Positions 52,177 through 62,351 are shown, counted from the stretch's first letter. The stretch is DNA of 64,000 bases from Bacillota bacterium (GCA_023439505.1 JAEXNR010000029.1:1-64000), one strand, 5' to 3'. The notes: a model not told the origin generated them from the sequence alone. Made by a program: numbers and translations.

Positions 52177-54912
52177 CTATTGTACTATTCCGAGGGTAAA
52201 GATTTCGTGAGGTCTTAATGTAACTAAGATCTCCTGGTTCACATCCGGTATGACCTCCATAAGCTTTTCCTCTATTACATTGCTAAGGTAATACCCTTTC
52301 TCACTGTCGCAGTTTTTGATGCGCAGATTTCTCTCCTGTCCAGAGGCATTGATCCAGCGAAGGATGGTATGATCTGATTTTTCTTTGTTCTTCATACCGG
52401 TGAGATAGATCTGCTCCCCTTCCCAGGTGAGGTAAGACTTGATCAGCGGAAGGCTGCCCTCATGGATCATGGTCTGAGCGCTTAAGAGGCGCATCTGGTT
52501 TTGATAAGCAAGCGCAACGGGATCAAAGGTCTTATCCTCTACTGCATATGGGATGATATTTAGCGTGGCCGTGCACGTTCTTATACACTGCGCACCCGGT
52601 GTGGGGAACACTCCCCAGTCTCCCATCTCGCCTACCGCCCGAAGGAGCGTAATTGCAATGGCATTCTCTTCCTTTGCCAGCAGTTCATATTCATAGAGAC
52701 CAAAGTTGGAGACAAGCAAACCGTCCCGGTCGTCTTCGATACCAGCAAAGCACTGCTGATGTTCACAGCCGCTGGGATTGGCCCAGGTATCGGCATGTAC
52801 ATTCGGTCTTGTCACTACTTCATAAGCGGAATCAGCATAGTGATGATACGCCTGAATTCCCGTCGGAAGGATGAGACGCAGTCTGTGATCCTTCATGGTA
52901 TTCTCAAATTCTGTGGTGATCTGCAGGGCATGGCTGTTTTGTTCCAGACGGATCACGGTCTGAAGGGTGAGCTTCTCCAGCTTCCCGCTTCTTCCCGCCT
53001 CTCTGTATCTGATATCTATCATACCGCTGCGCTCCTGTGTCAGCGTCTCATCTGCGCTCACCGGAATATCCAGTACCTGTGTGATACGATAGGATCCCCG
53101 ATAAGAACAATCTTCCTCAAGGGTAATATTGCAGGGGAAATCTTTTGACAGAATTGCCCGGTCATCCTTTGCCTGTCGGTAGATATATTCATTGCCGATA
53201 TCCCCCGTATCTTCATAATAGCAGATTCCTTCATATAATCGGTTGCTGTCTTTGTGCAGTAGGTTCAGCGTACCATTCTCATTGATGGTAACCTTTATGT
53301 ATTGATTTTCCAGTCCTTTGTCGATGATCAGAGATGCGCTTTGCTCTGCAGCTTTCTCCTCTTCCCGTCCCGGCACCAGCGCATATACCCGATATCCCAT
53401 GGAAGGAACTGCCTTTGCCTCAAAGGTTACTTTCACAAATCTTGCCATATAGGGTTGTCTGAACTTGTCTCCCGGAAGATCATATCCAAATCTCACACCC
53501 ATATCTTCTATGGTGCAGGCAACCGGATGACCTTCCTCATCTGTCAGAAGATAAGATTCAATTGCTTCCTCCTTCAACTGCTGATATGCCAGATGAAGCT
53601 GGTTGGAATATTCTCTCTTTAGATCAATGGTAACGCTGATTACTCCGGTTCTCTCCCATCCGCTGGTATTCCATACGGTGAAGGGATAAGCCTGACCGTC
53701 CTGAAAGCGGGAGGTATCAATCTGACTCGTGATGCCTTCCAGACTTTTTGCTACAATTTCGTTACCTACCTGCATGCTCTTATGATACCGTGTCACCATC
53801 TCCTCGTGAACTTCATCCACACTGCATCCGCAGATACTGTCATGGGGATGATTTTGCATCAGCATTTTCCAGGCGTAGGTCAACTCTGAATGAGGGTATT
53901 CCTGATTACAGTCAGCAGCAAATACCGCCATCGGTTCTGCCAGATTGGTAAGGAGTACTTCATTCTCCCGGTTAAGCTGCTTAAGATAAACCCTGGAGGA
54001 AGTGGTGTTCACAAGCGTTGTCCAGCCATCCGTAGCCTGACTGGTTAATTCTCCCGTTACCGTGGAGAGCTCTTTGCCCTGTAAACTCATCCTTTCCTGA
54101 TCTTCTTTGACACAGGTGATATAGTCCGGAAAGTTGGAGTGTCTGAATTCGTACTCCGGATATAGCCTGCCTGCCACTTCAATGGCTGCCCCAATGTCCT
54201 TTTGCACCGGCTGATGGTCACAGCCGTTCATGAATAACAGATGGTCTGTGGACGCATAGCGAAGGGAATCCTTCAGTCTCTGATCCCAGAACTGTTTTGC
54301 CTTCTCCTCGTCCACCGGTATCTCAGCGCCGTTATTATACCAGTTGGCGAATAAAATTCCGGGTAATCCGCTTCCATCCGGTGAATTCCATATCATTTCC
54401 GAATAGAAGGATTCATAGTTGCCGGTCTGGGTGACTTCATTGTTAAAGCCAATGGGCTTTACCCCTCTTCCGAAGACAACAGCCTCCATTCCTGCTTGTT
54501 TCAGTAATTGGGGCATCTGTCCCGCATTACCGAAGGCATCCGGGAAGTAACCGATCTTGCATACTTTCCCGTATTTTCTGGCTTCTTCTATCCCAACAAG
54601 AAGATTTCTGACACTGGCTTCTCCACTGACCAAAAACTCGTCCTGCAGAATATACCAGGGTCCGATATGAAATCTTTCATTGACTACATTCTCTTTTAAT
54701 TTATCTATATTCTCCGGTTTGATTTCCAAATAATCGTCCAATACAATTGTCTGCCCGTCCAAATGAAAGCTCTTAAAGTCCTGTGATTGCTCAAATAACT
54801 CCATACATTCATCCATCAGCTTAACCAGTTTAAGCCGATGTTTCTCAAAAGGCATATACCATTCGCGGTCCCAGTGGGAATGGGATATGATATGAATTAC
54901 TTTTTTACTCAT
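52177..54912 (-). CDS. GH38 alpha-mannosidase
   Basis: The 911-residue enzyme starts with VIHIISHSHWDREWYMPFEKHR, the GH38 zinc-site His-x-Asp. The nucleophile region GYFPDAFGNAGQMPQLL lies near residue 121, and a QNHPHDSICGCSVDEVH segment near 352 supplies a further zinc histidine. The C-terminal half is beta-rich, as usual. No signal peptide. AAGGGGC precedes ATG 54912. It cleaves terminal alpha-mannose, or in related bacterial enzymes other alpha-sugars. It follows the importer genes and probably acts on their cargo. Confidence 0.92.
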   Translation of the reverse strand: MSKKVIHIISHSHWDREWYMPFEKHRLKLVKLMDECMELFEQSQDFKSFHLDGQTIVLDDYLEIKPENIDKLKENVVNERFHIGPWYILQDEFLVSGEASVRNLLVGIEEARKYGKVCKIGYFPDAFGNAGQMPQLLKQAGMEAVVFGRGVKPIGFNNEVTQTGNYESFYSEMIWNSPDGSGLPGILFANWYNNGAEIPVDEEKAKQFWDQRLKDSLRYASTDHLLFMNGCDHQPVQKDIGAAIEVAGRLYPEYEFRHSNFPDYITCVKEDQERMSLQGKELSTVTGELTSQATDGWTTLVNTTSSRVYLKQLNRENEVLLTNLAEPMAVFAADCNQEYPHSELTYAWKMLMQNHPHDSICGCSVDEVHEEMVTRYHKSMQVGNEIVAKSLEGITSQIDTSRFQDGQAYPFTVWNTSGWERTGVISVTIDLKREYSNQLHLAYQQLKEEAIESYLLTDEEGHPVACTIEDMGVRFGYDLPGDKFRQPYMARFVKVTFEAKAVPSMGYRVYALVPGREEEKAAEQSASLIIDKGLENQYIKVTINENGTLNLLHKDSNRLYEGICYYEDTGDIGNEYIYRQAKDDRAILSKDFPCNITLEEDCSYRGSYRITQVLDIPVSADETLTQERSGMIDIRYREAGRSGKLEKLTLQTVIRLEQNSHALQITTEFENTMKDHRLRLILPTGIQAYHHYADSAYEVVTRPNVHADTWANPSGCEHQQCFAGIEDDRDGLLVSNFGLYEYELLAKEENAIAITLLRAVGEMGDWGVFPTPGAQCIRTCTATLNIIPYAVEDKTFDPVALAYQNQMRLLSAQTMIHEGSLPLIKSYLTWEGEQIYLTGMKNKEKSDHTILRWINASGQERNLRIKNCDSEKGYYLSNVIEEKLMEVIPDVNQEILVTLRPHEIFTLGIVQ

Positions 54913-54934
54913 TTATTCTGCCCCTTATTTCTGT

Positions 54935-54970
54935 AAAAACCCCTGCCTGTATGAAAGGACAGGGGTTTTT
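54935..54970 (-). terminator. Terminator/attenuator between the binding-protein and GH38 genes
   Basis: AAAAACCCCTG pairs with CAGGGGTTTTT (11 bp, loop about 14 bases), and the stem ends in a T-run on either strand. It would keep the binding-protein mRNA abundant while letting some transcription reach the glycosidases. Confidence 0.75.
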
Positions 54971-55004
54971 CCTGTTTATGCACTACGTTTCATCAGTTTC
55001 TTAA

Positions 55005-56573
55005 TTATTTTGCTTTGGATGCCAGGAATTCATCAATTTGTTTCTGGCATTCTGCAATGATATCTGCGGTTCCCGCTGCATTGGTATCCGCGATTAATTT
55101 ATTAACAGCATCCTGGTAATTGCCTGCAAGACCAACTTCAATCAGCTTGTTAGCATCACCATAAATCTGATCTCTCTGAGCCACCTGTGTCTTAACATTG
55201 TCTACGTTAAAGCTGAAACCGTTTAACGGACTGTTTACATTCTGAGGAAGAGATGCGGCATAATCTGCTTCTGCCTTCCAGAATCCCGGACCATAAGATG
55301 CATCAGGACGCATAAACTGCGGTTTCCAGAGAGCCCAACGGCCGCCCCATTCCATGTAGCTGGAGTTTTCTGCCGTCATACCTTCAGGGAACACTGCCTC
55401 TTCTCCGTTTAATTCATAGTTTTCGCCTAAGATTCCGTATTGAACCATATCATATAAGGTCTGATCTGTTTCAAGGAGATTTAAGAACATTAAGGTTCTC
55501 TCAGGATTTTCTGAGGTTGCAGGAATTGCTACAAGGTTTGATAACGGGGATCTGTTTGCAAATAATCCATCCGGATATACCTCTGTGTAATCCCATTTCG
55601 CGCCCTCTTCCAGCCATGCTCTCTTCTGATTACAGAACTCATGGGTACCCCATTTGGTAATTAATTTACCCTGGTTAATGTATGTATTGTGATCAGTGGT
55701 ATCCGTTAAAATATCCTTCCAGATAATTCCTTCCTTCTGCCATTTCTCACCATATTTTGCTTTGTCAAGATAAGACTGTGTTGTCTCAACAGCGAATACC
55801 TTACAGGTTGGATCATTTAAGTTGATACCAAGTCCATGTCCGATATCCATAATTCCTTCCTGAGAACCGATAAATCCTGCATTTTCAAGGATGTATTTGT
55901 CAGGGAATGAAGTCTTTAACTGCTGTACGAAGGCGTCTACGCCTTCCCAGGTTCCAAGAGAAGCCTTATCCACTGTAATACCGGCCTTTTCAACCATATC
56001 CCCTCTCCATTGGAAGAAAGTACGGTTATTCATTGCCATTGTCCAGGGAAGGGATACAACTGCTCCCTTTGATTTGGCTGCATCAAGAATACCCTTTTCC
56101 TGATATAACTTGTATAAATCAGGTGCATATTGAGGGAGAAGATCGTCAAGTGCCAAATAAGCATCGTTGGCAATCATCTGATAGTAACAGGTCCAGTCAC
56201 TGTCAAAGTTTAAATCCCAGCTGTCTCCTGCACCTGCCTTTACCAATAATTTCTGTGTAAAGTCAGTACCTGCGATGAACTGTACATCGAAGGTCGCATT
56301 TAATTTATCCTTCGTGTATTCTGAGATTTTCTCCCATACCTTATCCGTATCTGCTTTTTTATCTCCGTAGAAGATAAAGTGCAGTGTTACGGGCTTCAGA
56401 TCAGCTGAACCGGCATCCCCCGTCTTATCGCCGTCTGTCTTTGCAGGTGTATCCGTATTACCGGCATCTTTGCTGCCTGATGACCCGTTGTCTTTTGAAC
56501 AGCCTGCAAACATAGTGATGGTAATCAGAAGGCAAAGCAATAAGCTAAGCATTCTTTTAACATTTTTTTTCAT
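55005..56573 (-). CDS. Sugar-binding lipoprotein of the ABC importer
   Basis: The 522-residue protein has a lysine-rich start, a signal helix and a lipobox ending MFAGC, then a Ser/Asp/Gly-rich linker and a family 1 type solute-binding fold. The size and its LplB/LplC-type partners match LplA-like oligosaccharide-binding proteins. I place the start at ATG 56573, nine bases after AAGGAG; an earlier in-frame start at 56630 would spoil the signal peptide. It probably captures an oligosaccharide at the cell surface. Confidence 0.88.
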   Translation of the reverse strand: MKKNVKRMLSLLLCLLITITMFAGCSKDNGSSGSKDAGNTDTPAKTDGDKTGDAGSADLKPVTLHFIFYGDKKADTDKVWEKISEYTKDKLNATFDVQFIAGTDFTQKLLVKAGAGDSWDLNFDSDWTCYYQMIANDAYLALDDLLPQYAPDLYKLYQEKGILDAAKSKGAVVSLPWTMAMNNRTFFQWRGDMVEKAGITVDKASLGTWEGVDAFVQQLKTSFPDKYILENAGFIGSQEGIMDIGHGLGINLNDPTCKVFAVETTQSYLDKAKYGEKWQKEGIIWKDILTDTTDHNTYINQGKLITKWGTHEFCNQKRAWLEEGAKWDYTEVYPDGLFANRSPLSNLVAIPATSENPERTLMFLNLLETDQTLYDMVQYGILGENYELNGEEAVFPEGMTAENSSYMEWGGRWALWKPQFMRPDASYGPGFWKAEADYAASLPQNVNSPLNGFSFNVDNVKTQVAQRDQIYGDANKLIEVGLAGNYQDAVNKLIADTNAAGTADIIAECQKQIDEFLASKAK

Positions 56574-56648
56574 AGCTCGTCTCTCCTTATTTTTATTATT
56601 ACATGTAGCCTTGTTGATCAAGACCCCCATAGTAACCGATATGAAACT

Positions 56649-57545
56649 TTAACCCTTTACTGCCCCCACCATGATACCTTTGATGAAGTATCTTTGCAGG
56701 AAAGGATATAACAGGATGATGGGCCCGGTGGTGATAATTACCATGGCCATCTTTACGCCATCGCTGGGGATGGATGCAAGCAGTGCCTGTGCTTCCGCCG
56801 ACTTATTCCCCATGGTCTGCAAAAACTGTATATTGGCAACAATTGTACGAAGCAGCATCTGTAACGGCTGCAATTTGGAATCATCAATTAACATCAAGCC
56901 CAGCCACCAATCATTCCAGTAACCCAGTGCCGCAAACAGGGTGATGGTTGCGATAACCGGCTTAGCAAGTGCAAGATATATTTTACGAAAGATAACAAAT
57001 TCACTGGCACCGTCTAATTTAGCGGATTCCCACATCTCATCGGGAACAGAGTTAAAATAGTTTCTGACCAGGAAGATGTACCAGGCATTTACAATACTGG
57101 GTACAATCAGTGCAAAGATATTGTTTTTCAGCATCAGATATCTGGTGCAGACAATATACCAGGGTACCAATCCACCGCTAAAGAGCATCGTAAGCAATAC
57201 ATACAGGTTAATAAACGCTTTGAAGCGAAGATTTCTTCTGGAAAGCACAAACCCCATCATGGAGTTAACAAATACTGATAAAATGGTACCGCATACTGTA
57301 ACAATCAGTGTAATTTTATAACCGTTTAAAATCATGACCTTGTTGGAAAACAAAACCTTATATGCGGCGAAGGTGGGATCTCTGGGTATGATACTAAAAC
57401 CATGAGCCGCCGCCTCTGCATTACTGGTCATGGACCCGCCGATTACCATTAGAAACGGGTAAAGACACACTGCCGAAAAGCTTACAATAAAAAATGTAAC
57501 CAAGAATTTCCCTAACGTCATTTTATTTTTTCTCATCTTCATCAT
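56649..57545 (-). CDS. ABC sugar permease, LplC type
   Basis: The 298-residue protein has six helices and the inner-membrane component EAA loop ESAKLDGASEFVIFRKIYLALAKP broken here as ESAKLDGASEF then IFRKIYLALAKP, near residue 190. It ends in KGIMVGAVKG, the usual end of this CUT1 subgroup. GGAG lies just before three nearby ATG codons (57545, 57542, 57536), so the exact start is uncertain. It pairs with the LplB-type protein upstream. Confidence 0.9.
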   Translation of the reverse strand: MMKMRKNKMTLGKFLVTFFIVSFSAVCLYPFLMVIGGSMTSNAEAAAHGFSIIPRDPTFAAYKVLFSNKVMILNGYKITLIVTVCGTILSVFVNSMMGFVLSRRNLRFKAFINLYVLLTMLFSGGLVPWYIVCTRYLMLKNNIFALIVPSIVNAWYIFLVRNYFNSVPDEMWESAKLDGASEFVIFRKIYLALAKPVIATITLFAALGYWNDWWLGLMLIDDSKLQPLQMLLRTIVANIQFLQTMGNKSAEAQALLASIPSDGVKMAMVIITTGPIILLYPFLQRYFIKGIMVGAVKG

Positions 57546-57579
57546 TCTCCATTTTTATTCTTGTATAAAATCAATCCTC

Positions 57580-58518
57580 TTAGAATAGTGCTGATTCTTT
57601 CTCATAACGTCTTGCAAATCCGTTACAGATAAGTACCAGTATAAAGGAGATCACGGACTGGAAGAAGCCGGTAGCGGAGGAGATTGCAATGTCTCCCGTC
57701 TGACGCAGAGCTCTAAATATGTAGGTATCCAAAACATCCGTTGTACTATGGAGGGTAGGTACATCATTGGTAACATTGTAGAACAAGCCAAAGTCCGCAT
57801 TCATGATTCTTCCCACCGCAAGGAGTGTCATAATAATAACCGTCGGTCTTAACAGCGGAAGGCTGATGCTCCGAATCTGCTGCCATCTGGTCGCACCGTC
57901 AATCTTGGCTGCCTCATAATAGGATTCATCAATACCGCTTAAGGTCGCCAGATAAATAACCGAGCCGTAACCGGCTCCCTTCCATATGTTAACAATGAGC
58001 AGTATCACAGGCCAATAGGCCGCATTCATATAAAATGCTATCTTTTCTCCCCCCAGAGAAGTAATTAATTTATTAATGGTTCCGTTATCGTAACTGAGCA
58101 AACCGCTTACAAAGATTCCGACGACGACTGTCGAAATAAAATAAGGCAGGAAGGTAAGGGATTGCGTTATCTTCTTAAGAATCTTACCGGTTAATTCATT
58201 AAAAGCAAGGGCCAGCAGCAAGGCGAAGATCGTCCCTGCAACAATGAACAATGCATTCAGCAGCAGCGTATTGCGAATCGCCGACATGGCTGCCTTGTTA
58301 TTGTTGAACAGGATCTCAAAGTTCTTATAGAAGGGATCCATCCAATCGCTTCCCCAGATACCCTGTCGGAAATTATATTTTTTAAAGGCAATTACCAGAC
58401 CACCCATGGGCATATAAGCCAACAGGAACAACAAAATCATTGCCGGCAGTGCCATGATATATAGCTGCCATCCTTTTCTAAGATCAACGAATAATCTTTT
58501 TGCTTTTTTCTTTTTCAA
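57580..58518 (-). CDS. ABC sugar permease, LplB type
   Basis: The 312-residue protein has six helices, an early LPAMILLFLLAYMPMGGLVIAF segment split by loop residues, and the EAA loop EAAKIDGATRWQQIRSISLPLL near residue 205 (EAAKIDGATRW is clear). It starts with TTG 58518 behind GAGGAGG. It is the first gene of the importer operon; no ATPase is encoded nearby, so a shared MsmK-type ATPase is expected elsewhere, as is common in Firmicutes. Confidence 0.9.
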   Translation of the reverse strand: MKKKKAKRLFVDLRKGWQLYIMALPAMILLFLLAYMPMGGLVIAFKKYNFRQGIWGSDWMDPFYKNFEILFNNNKAAMSAIRNTLLLNALFIVAGTIFALLLALAFNELTGKILKKITQSLTFLPYFISTVVVGIFVSGLLSYDNGTINKLITSLGGEKIAFYMNAAYWPVILLIVNIWKGAGYGSVIYLATLSGIDESYYEAAKIDGATRWQQIRSISLPLLRPTVIIMTLLAVGRIMNADFGLFYNVTNDVPTLHSTTDVLDTYIFRALRQTGDIAISSATGFFQSVISFILVLICNGFARRYEKESALF

Positions 58519-58540
58519 GCTACTACTTCCTCCTCATGTT

Positions 58541-58580
58541 TGATATATCATATTATTGCACATATATTTTGATATGTCAA
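58541..58580 (-). promoter_or_regulatory. Importer-operon promoter overlapped by two operator-like palindromes
   Basis: On the minus strand TTGACA (58575-58580) and AATAAT (58552-58557) are spaced by 17 bases. TTGACATATCAA overlaps the -35 box and TGATATATCA (58541-58550) lies just after the -10. Both resemble half-dyads of one operator. Confidence 0.6.
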
Positions 58581-58690
58581 TCTCTTTTATTAAATTTGTA
58601 CAGTTATTTTTATATTACCATTTCATTCCTAGTAACATTTTATCCATTTATTGGATTTTATCCCGTTTTAGCCATATTTATTGACTTTTT

Positions 58691-58702
58691 ATGATATATC
58701 AT
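58691..58702. promoter_or_regulatory. Operator-like palindrome ATGATATATCAT
   Basis: A perfect 12-bp palindrome in the divergent region. Related sequences lie at 58541-58550, 58571-58580, about 58733-58744 (CAATATATCATT), 58782-58790 (TTGATATAC) and about 60121-60131 (TTGATATATTA). This distribution around one regulator gene and its likely targets suggests binding sites of that regulator. Confidence 0.55.
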
Positions 58703-58827
58703 TCCTAATTTCATCTCCTTTCTTACATTGTTCAATATATCATTCATTTTATCTATCTGGCATTTGACTTTTCCCATACTTTGATATACTATATACTAAA
58801 ATACATCCCATGAACGGGAGGGGAAGA

Positions 58828-60030
58828 ATGGGCACATCAATTCAAAATGATCGTTACCAAGGTTTGAACGAACATAACAACCCAAATAACAAAAAGAATT
58901 TATATGAGATAATTATTGACGACATATATGCCAGAATTCACAGCGGTGATTTCTCTTACGACGAACCAATCTGCACTGAGAAGCAATTATCCCTGCAGTA
59001 TGGTGTCAGCCGCATCACTGCCAAACGGGCAATCACAGACCTGGAGCATCAGGGTGTTCTTTACCGGAAAAGAGGTGTGGGGAGCTTTGTGGCAAAGGAC
59101 GCCGAGGCAAAGAAGGAACAGCCTGTTTCTATTCCGACACAGGCCTCCAATACCTTTGCATTTTTAATTCCCTTTGACACAGCAAAAGGCGGTTTAATTG
59201 ATACGGTAACCGAAGTAAGCACTGTGCTGAACGAAGCCGGTTATTTCATGGGAATCTATATCACCAGCGAGAAAGCCTCCAAAGAAAAGTACGCCATCAG
59301 ACAGCTGTTGCAGCAGCATATCGCAGGCGTTGTGTATTATCCAAAGAGTAATAAAATCTATCTGGATATGCTCAACAACTTTGTCGTCAACGGCAAACCG
59401 GTGATTATCATCGATAAGACCAACGACTGCTCCTATATCCACAATGTGGTATCGGACAACTTTGAAGGCGGAAAGCTTCTGACAGAGCATCTGATCTCTC
59501 TCGGTCACAAAAAGATCGCCTTTCTTTCCAATGCATCCATTGAGGAAACCTCTTCTGTCCGTGACCGTTTCGGTGGTTATCTGCACGCCCTTCGCATGAA
59601 CGGAGTTCCTGTGAATATGGATCATATGGCTAACAACCTGGGTTATCTCACAGAGAAGGTCGCCATCTCCGGTAACAGTATCCCGGAATTAAACGCAGTG
59701 GTCAATCGGTTATATAACAGCGGTGTTACCGCCATTGAAGCCGAGAATGACCAGGTTGCTTATTCCATCTTCTGCTCCTGCAAGGAGCTAAACATCCGGG
59801 TTCCCCAGGACATGAGCATCTGCGGTTTTGATAATACCGTCTGGTCTCAGAAGACAGAGATGGGAATCACTACCGTAAGTCAGGACTTTCCGGAAATCGG
59901 AAGACAAATCAGCAGAATTTTATTGTCTTCCTTAAAAGATTCTGCCTATGCCACACAAAAATGTGTTGTACCCGTAAAATTAATTGTCCGGGGTTCCACG
60001 CAGCCGCCATCGAAGGAAACACAGAACTAA
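58828..60030 (+). CDS. GntR-type regulator with LacI-like sugar-binding domain
   Basis: The 400-residue regulator has an N-terminal winged helix-turn-helix (about residues 20-90; TEKQLSLQYGVSRITAKRAITDLEHQG then GVGSFVA) and a C-terminal periplasmic-binding-protein-like domain (about 105-395). That domain has DKTNDCSYIHNVVSDNFEGG-type and GHKKIAFLSN segments. This is the AraR-type layout. ATG 58828 has GGGAGGGG just upstream. It diverges from the importer operon and likely represses it until a sugar inducer binds. Operator-like palindromes lie in the shared spacer. Confidence 0.88.
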   Translation: MGTSIQNDRYQGLNEHNNPNNKKNLYEIIIDDIYARIHSGDFSYDEPICTEKQLSLQYGVSRITAKRAITDLEHQGVLYRKRGVGSFVAKDAEAKKEQPVSIPTQASNTFAFLIPFDTAKGGLIDTVTEVSTVLNEAGYFMGIYITSEKASKEKYAIRQLLQQHIAGVVYYPKSNKIYLDMLNNFVVNGKPVIIIDKTNDCSYIHNVVSDNFEGGKLLTEHLISLGHKKIAFLSNASIEETSSVRDRFGGYLHALRMNGVPVNMDHMANNLGYLTEKVAISGNSIPELNAVVNRLYNSGVTAIEAENDQVAYSIFCSCKELNIRVPQDMSICGFDNTVWSQKTEMGITTVSQDFPEIGRQISRILLSSLKDSAYATQKCVVPVKLIVRGSTQPPSKETQN

Positions 60031-60039
60031 CGCAACGAA

Positions 60040-60088
60040 CAAACAGACAGGGCATGATATTCGAATCATATCATGCCCTGTCTGTTTG
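60040..60088. terminator. Bidirectional terminator between the regulator and GH3 genes
   Basis: A perfect 21-bp inverted repeat pairs 60040-60060 with 60068-60088 around seven bases. It lies between the convergent regulator and GH3 genes. Confidence 0.75.
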
Positions 60089-60148
60089 CTGTTTCCTTCG
60101 GTCAGTTAAAATGATCTCATTTGATATATTATGACATCATTCATCATA

Positions 60149-62281
60149 TCATAGAATCATCGTCTTTTGAACCGGAATGTGGCCTGTTAATGCTATGCTT
60201 CTTGCATCCGGCTGATGAAATCCTGCAAAGATATGATATTCTCCTTCGAACAGCCTCCTACTGCCCGTATCATCACATACAAGGAAGGCATCCTCTTCCA
60301 GGGACAGTTCCACATGTTTTGTCTCTCCGGGATGAAGTCTCACCTTCTTCCACCCCTTCAGCTGTGCCCCGGGACCGTCCGGATCCGGCGTTTGTATGTA
60401 AATCTGGAGTGTCTGTGCCCCTTCCATGCTACCGGTATTCGACAGATCCGCCTGAACCTTGACACGAAGCACAGCTCCTTCCTCTCTGGTTACCTGCACC
60501 TGATCCAGCGCAAATTCCGTATAGGATAAGCCATAACCGAAGGGATACAACGCCTCCTGCTTCATATACCGATAGGTCCTCCCGCGCATGGAATAGTCTG
60601 TGAATTCAGGCAGTTCCTCTACACTATGATAGAAGGTAACCGGTAATTTCGCTTCCGGTGACGCTTCTCCAAACAACAACTGGGCAACGGCATTTCCTCC
60701 TTGCGCTCCGGGATACCAGGCCTGAAGGATAGCCGGAATCTGTGGTTCCAGTTCCCCCACAGACAAGGCGCTGCCGGATAAGAGTACCAGTATCACAGGT
60801 TTATTGCTGTCACAGATTGTTTTCAGTACCTGCTGCTGTATTCCGGGAAGAGAAAGATTCTTCTTATCCCCGCTGCCATACTGATTATTGGGATCCCCTT
60901 CCTCTCCTTCTATTGATGCGTCCAGTCCAAAGCAGGCAATCACAACATCACTTTCCTCACAAACTGCCTTTACTTCCGAGAGCCTGTCACTGCAGATTCC
61001 AAAATCACTCACATGCTCCAGGTACAGGTGGCAGCCCTGGGAGTATCGCACTTGCACTTCCTCTCCCAGATAATTCTGGATTCCTTCCAAAATCGTTACA
61101 TAACGGGAGGATGTTCCTTCATAATTGCCGACCAGCGCTTCCCTGCTGTTTGCATTGGGTCCGATGACACCGACGGTCTTTATCCCGGTCTTATCCAAAG
61201 GAAGTACCTGTGCTTCATTCTTCAGCAGCACCATGGTTTTTCGGGCAATCTCCAGATTCAATTTCCTCATCTGCGGGGTATCCACCTGATGATATCCAAT
61301 CTCAGAATAAGGCATCTTCTCCTTCTCTTCAAAGAGTCCCAGCTTCATTCTGGTCACCAGGAGTCTGGTCACCGCCTCATCCAGCTTCTTCTCCGGCAGA
61401 AAACCGTCTTCTACTGCTTTCTTAAGGTATAGGAACATCTTGCCGCAGTTTAAGTCGCAGCCGTTGGCCATGGCCATGGCAGCGGATTGCACCGGCCCTT
61501 CAGTCACTCCGTGATGTTCATGAAAGTCCGCGATTGCCCCGCAGTCAGAGGTTACATGTCCCTCGAACTTCCAACCGTCCCGCAAAATATCCTCAAGAAG
61601 TGTCTTACTGCCGCAGCACGGTTCCCCGTTTACTCTGTTATAGGCACCCATAACCGCTTCCACATGTGCTTCCTTCACACATGCCTCAAATGCCGGCAGG
61701 TAAGTCTCATACAGATCCTTTTGTGATACCCTGGCATCAAATCCATGTCTGATATTCTCCGGTCCGGAGTGAACGGCAAAGTGCTTGGCACAAGCCGCAA
61801 CCTTCATGTATTCTCCATCCCCCTGCATTCCTTTGATATATCTTACGGCAAGTCTTGCGGTCAGATAGGGATCCTCGCCGTAGGTTTCATGTCCTCTTCC
61901 CCATCGGGGATCACGAAAGATATTAACATTCGGTGCCCAGAAGGTCAGCCCTTTATAAATATCCGTATCCTCGTATTGCTGCTGCATGTTGAATTTGGCC
62001 CGACCCTCTGTGGAGATGGCATCTGCCACTTCATAGATCAGCTCTTCATCAAAGGATGCCGCCAGTCCGATGGCTTGCGGAAATACCGTGGCAACACCTG
62101 CCCTTGCCACACCATGCAATGCTTCATTCCACCAATTGTAGGATTTGATGTTCAGCCGTTCTACAGCCGGAGCTGTATGCAGCGTTTGAAACACCTTCTC
62201 CTCCAGCGTCATTTGCGCAACCAGTTTTTCTGCCCTTTCTCTGAATTCTCCGGTTCTCTCATAATACTTTTTATTCGCCAT
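60149..62281 (-). CDS. GH3 beta-glycosidase (beta-xylosidase-like)
   Basis: The 710-residue cytoplasmic enzyme has WWNEALHGVARAGVATVFPQ, FWAPNVNIFRDPRWGRGHETYGEDP and ACAKHFAVHSGPE. The nucleophile aspartate is in GHVTSDCGAI near residue 245. The second domain has IGPNANSREALVGNYEGT, and a fibronectin-III-like C-terminus follows. The WNEALHGV motif and FWAPNVN pattern are common in xylan beta-1,4-xylosidases. GAGGAG precedes ATG 62281. It has no PA14 insert, unlike the other GH3 enzyme at 47373-50000. Confidence 0.9.
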   Translation of the reverse strand: MANKKYYERTGEFRERAEKLVAQMTLEEKVFQTLHTAPAVERLNIKSYNWWNEALHGVARAGVATVFPQAIGLAASFDEELIYEVADAISTEGRAKFNMQQQYEDTDIYKGLTFWAPNVNIFRDPRWGRGHETYGEDPYLTARLAVRYIKGMQGDGEYMKVAACAKHFAVHSGPENIRHGFDARVSQKDLYETYLPAFEACVKEAHVEAVMGAYNRVNGEPCCGSKTLLEDILRDGWKFEGHVTSDCGAIADFHEHHGVTEGPVQSAAMAMANGCDLNCGKMFLYLKKAVEDGFLPEKKLDEAVTRLLVTRMKLGLFEEKEKMPYSEIGYHQVDTPQMRKLNLEIARKTMVLLKNEAQVLPLDKTGIKTVGVIGPNANSREALVGNYEGTSSRYVTILEGIQNYLGEEVQVRYSQGCHLYLEHVSDFGICSDRLSEVKAVCEESDVVIACFGLDASIEGEEGDPNNQYGSGDKKNLSLPGIQQQVLKTICDSNKPVILVLLSGSALSVGELEPQIPAILQAWYPGAQGGNAVAQLLFGEASPEAKLPVTFYHSVEELPEFTDYSMRGRTYRYMKQEALYPFGYGLSYTEFALDQVQVTREEGAVLRVKVQADLSNTGSMEGAQTLQIYIQTPDPDGPGAQLKGWKKVRLHPGETKHVELSLEEDAFLVCDDTGSRRLFEGEYHIFAGFHQPDARSIALTGHIPVQKTMIL

Positions 62282-62351
62282 TGTTCTCCTCTTTTCCGTG
62301 CTGTGATTTGCAGTGAAACTATCTCGCTTTCACTGTGCAAGTATTTTTCTT

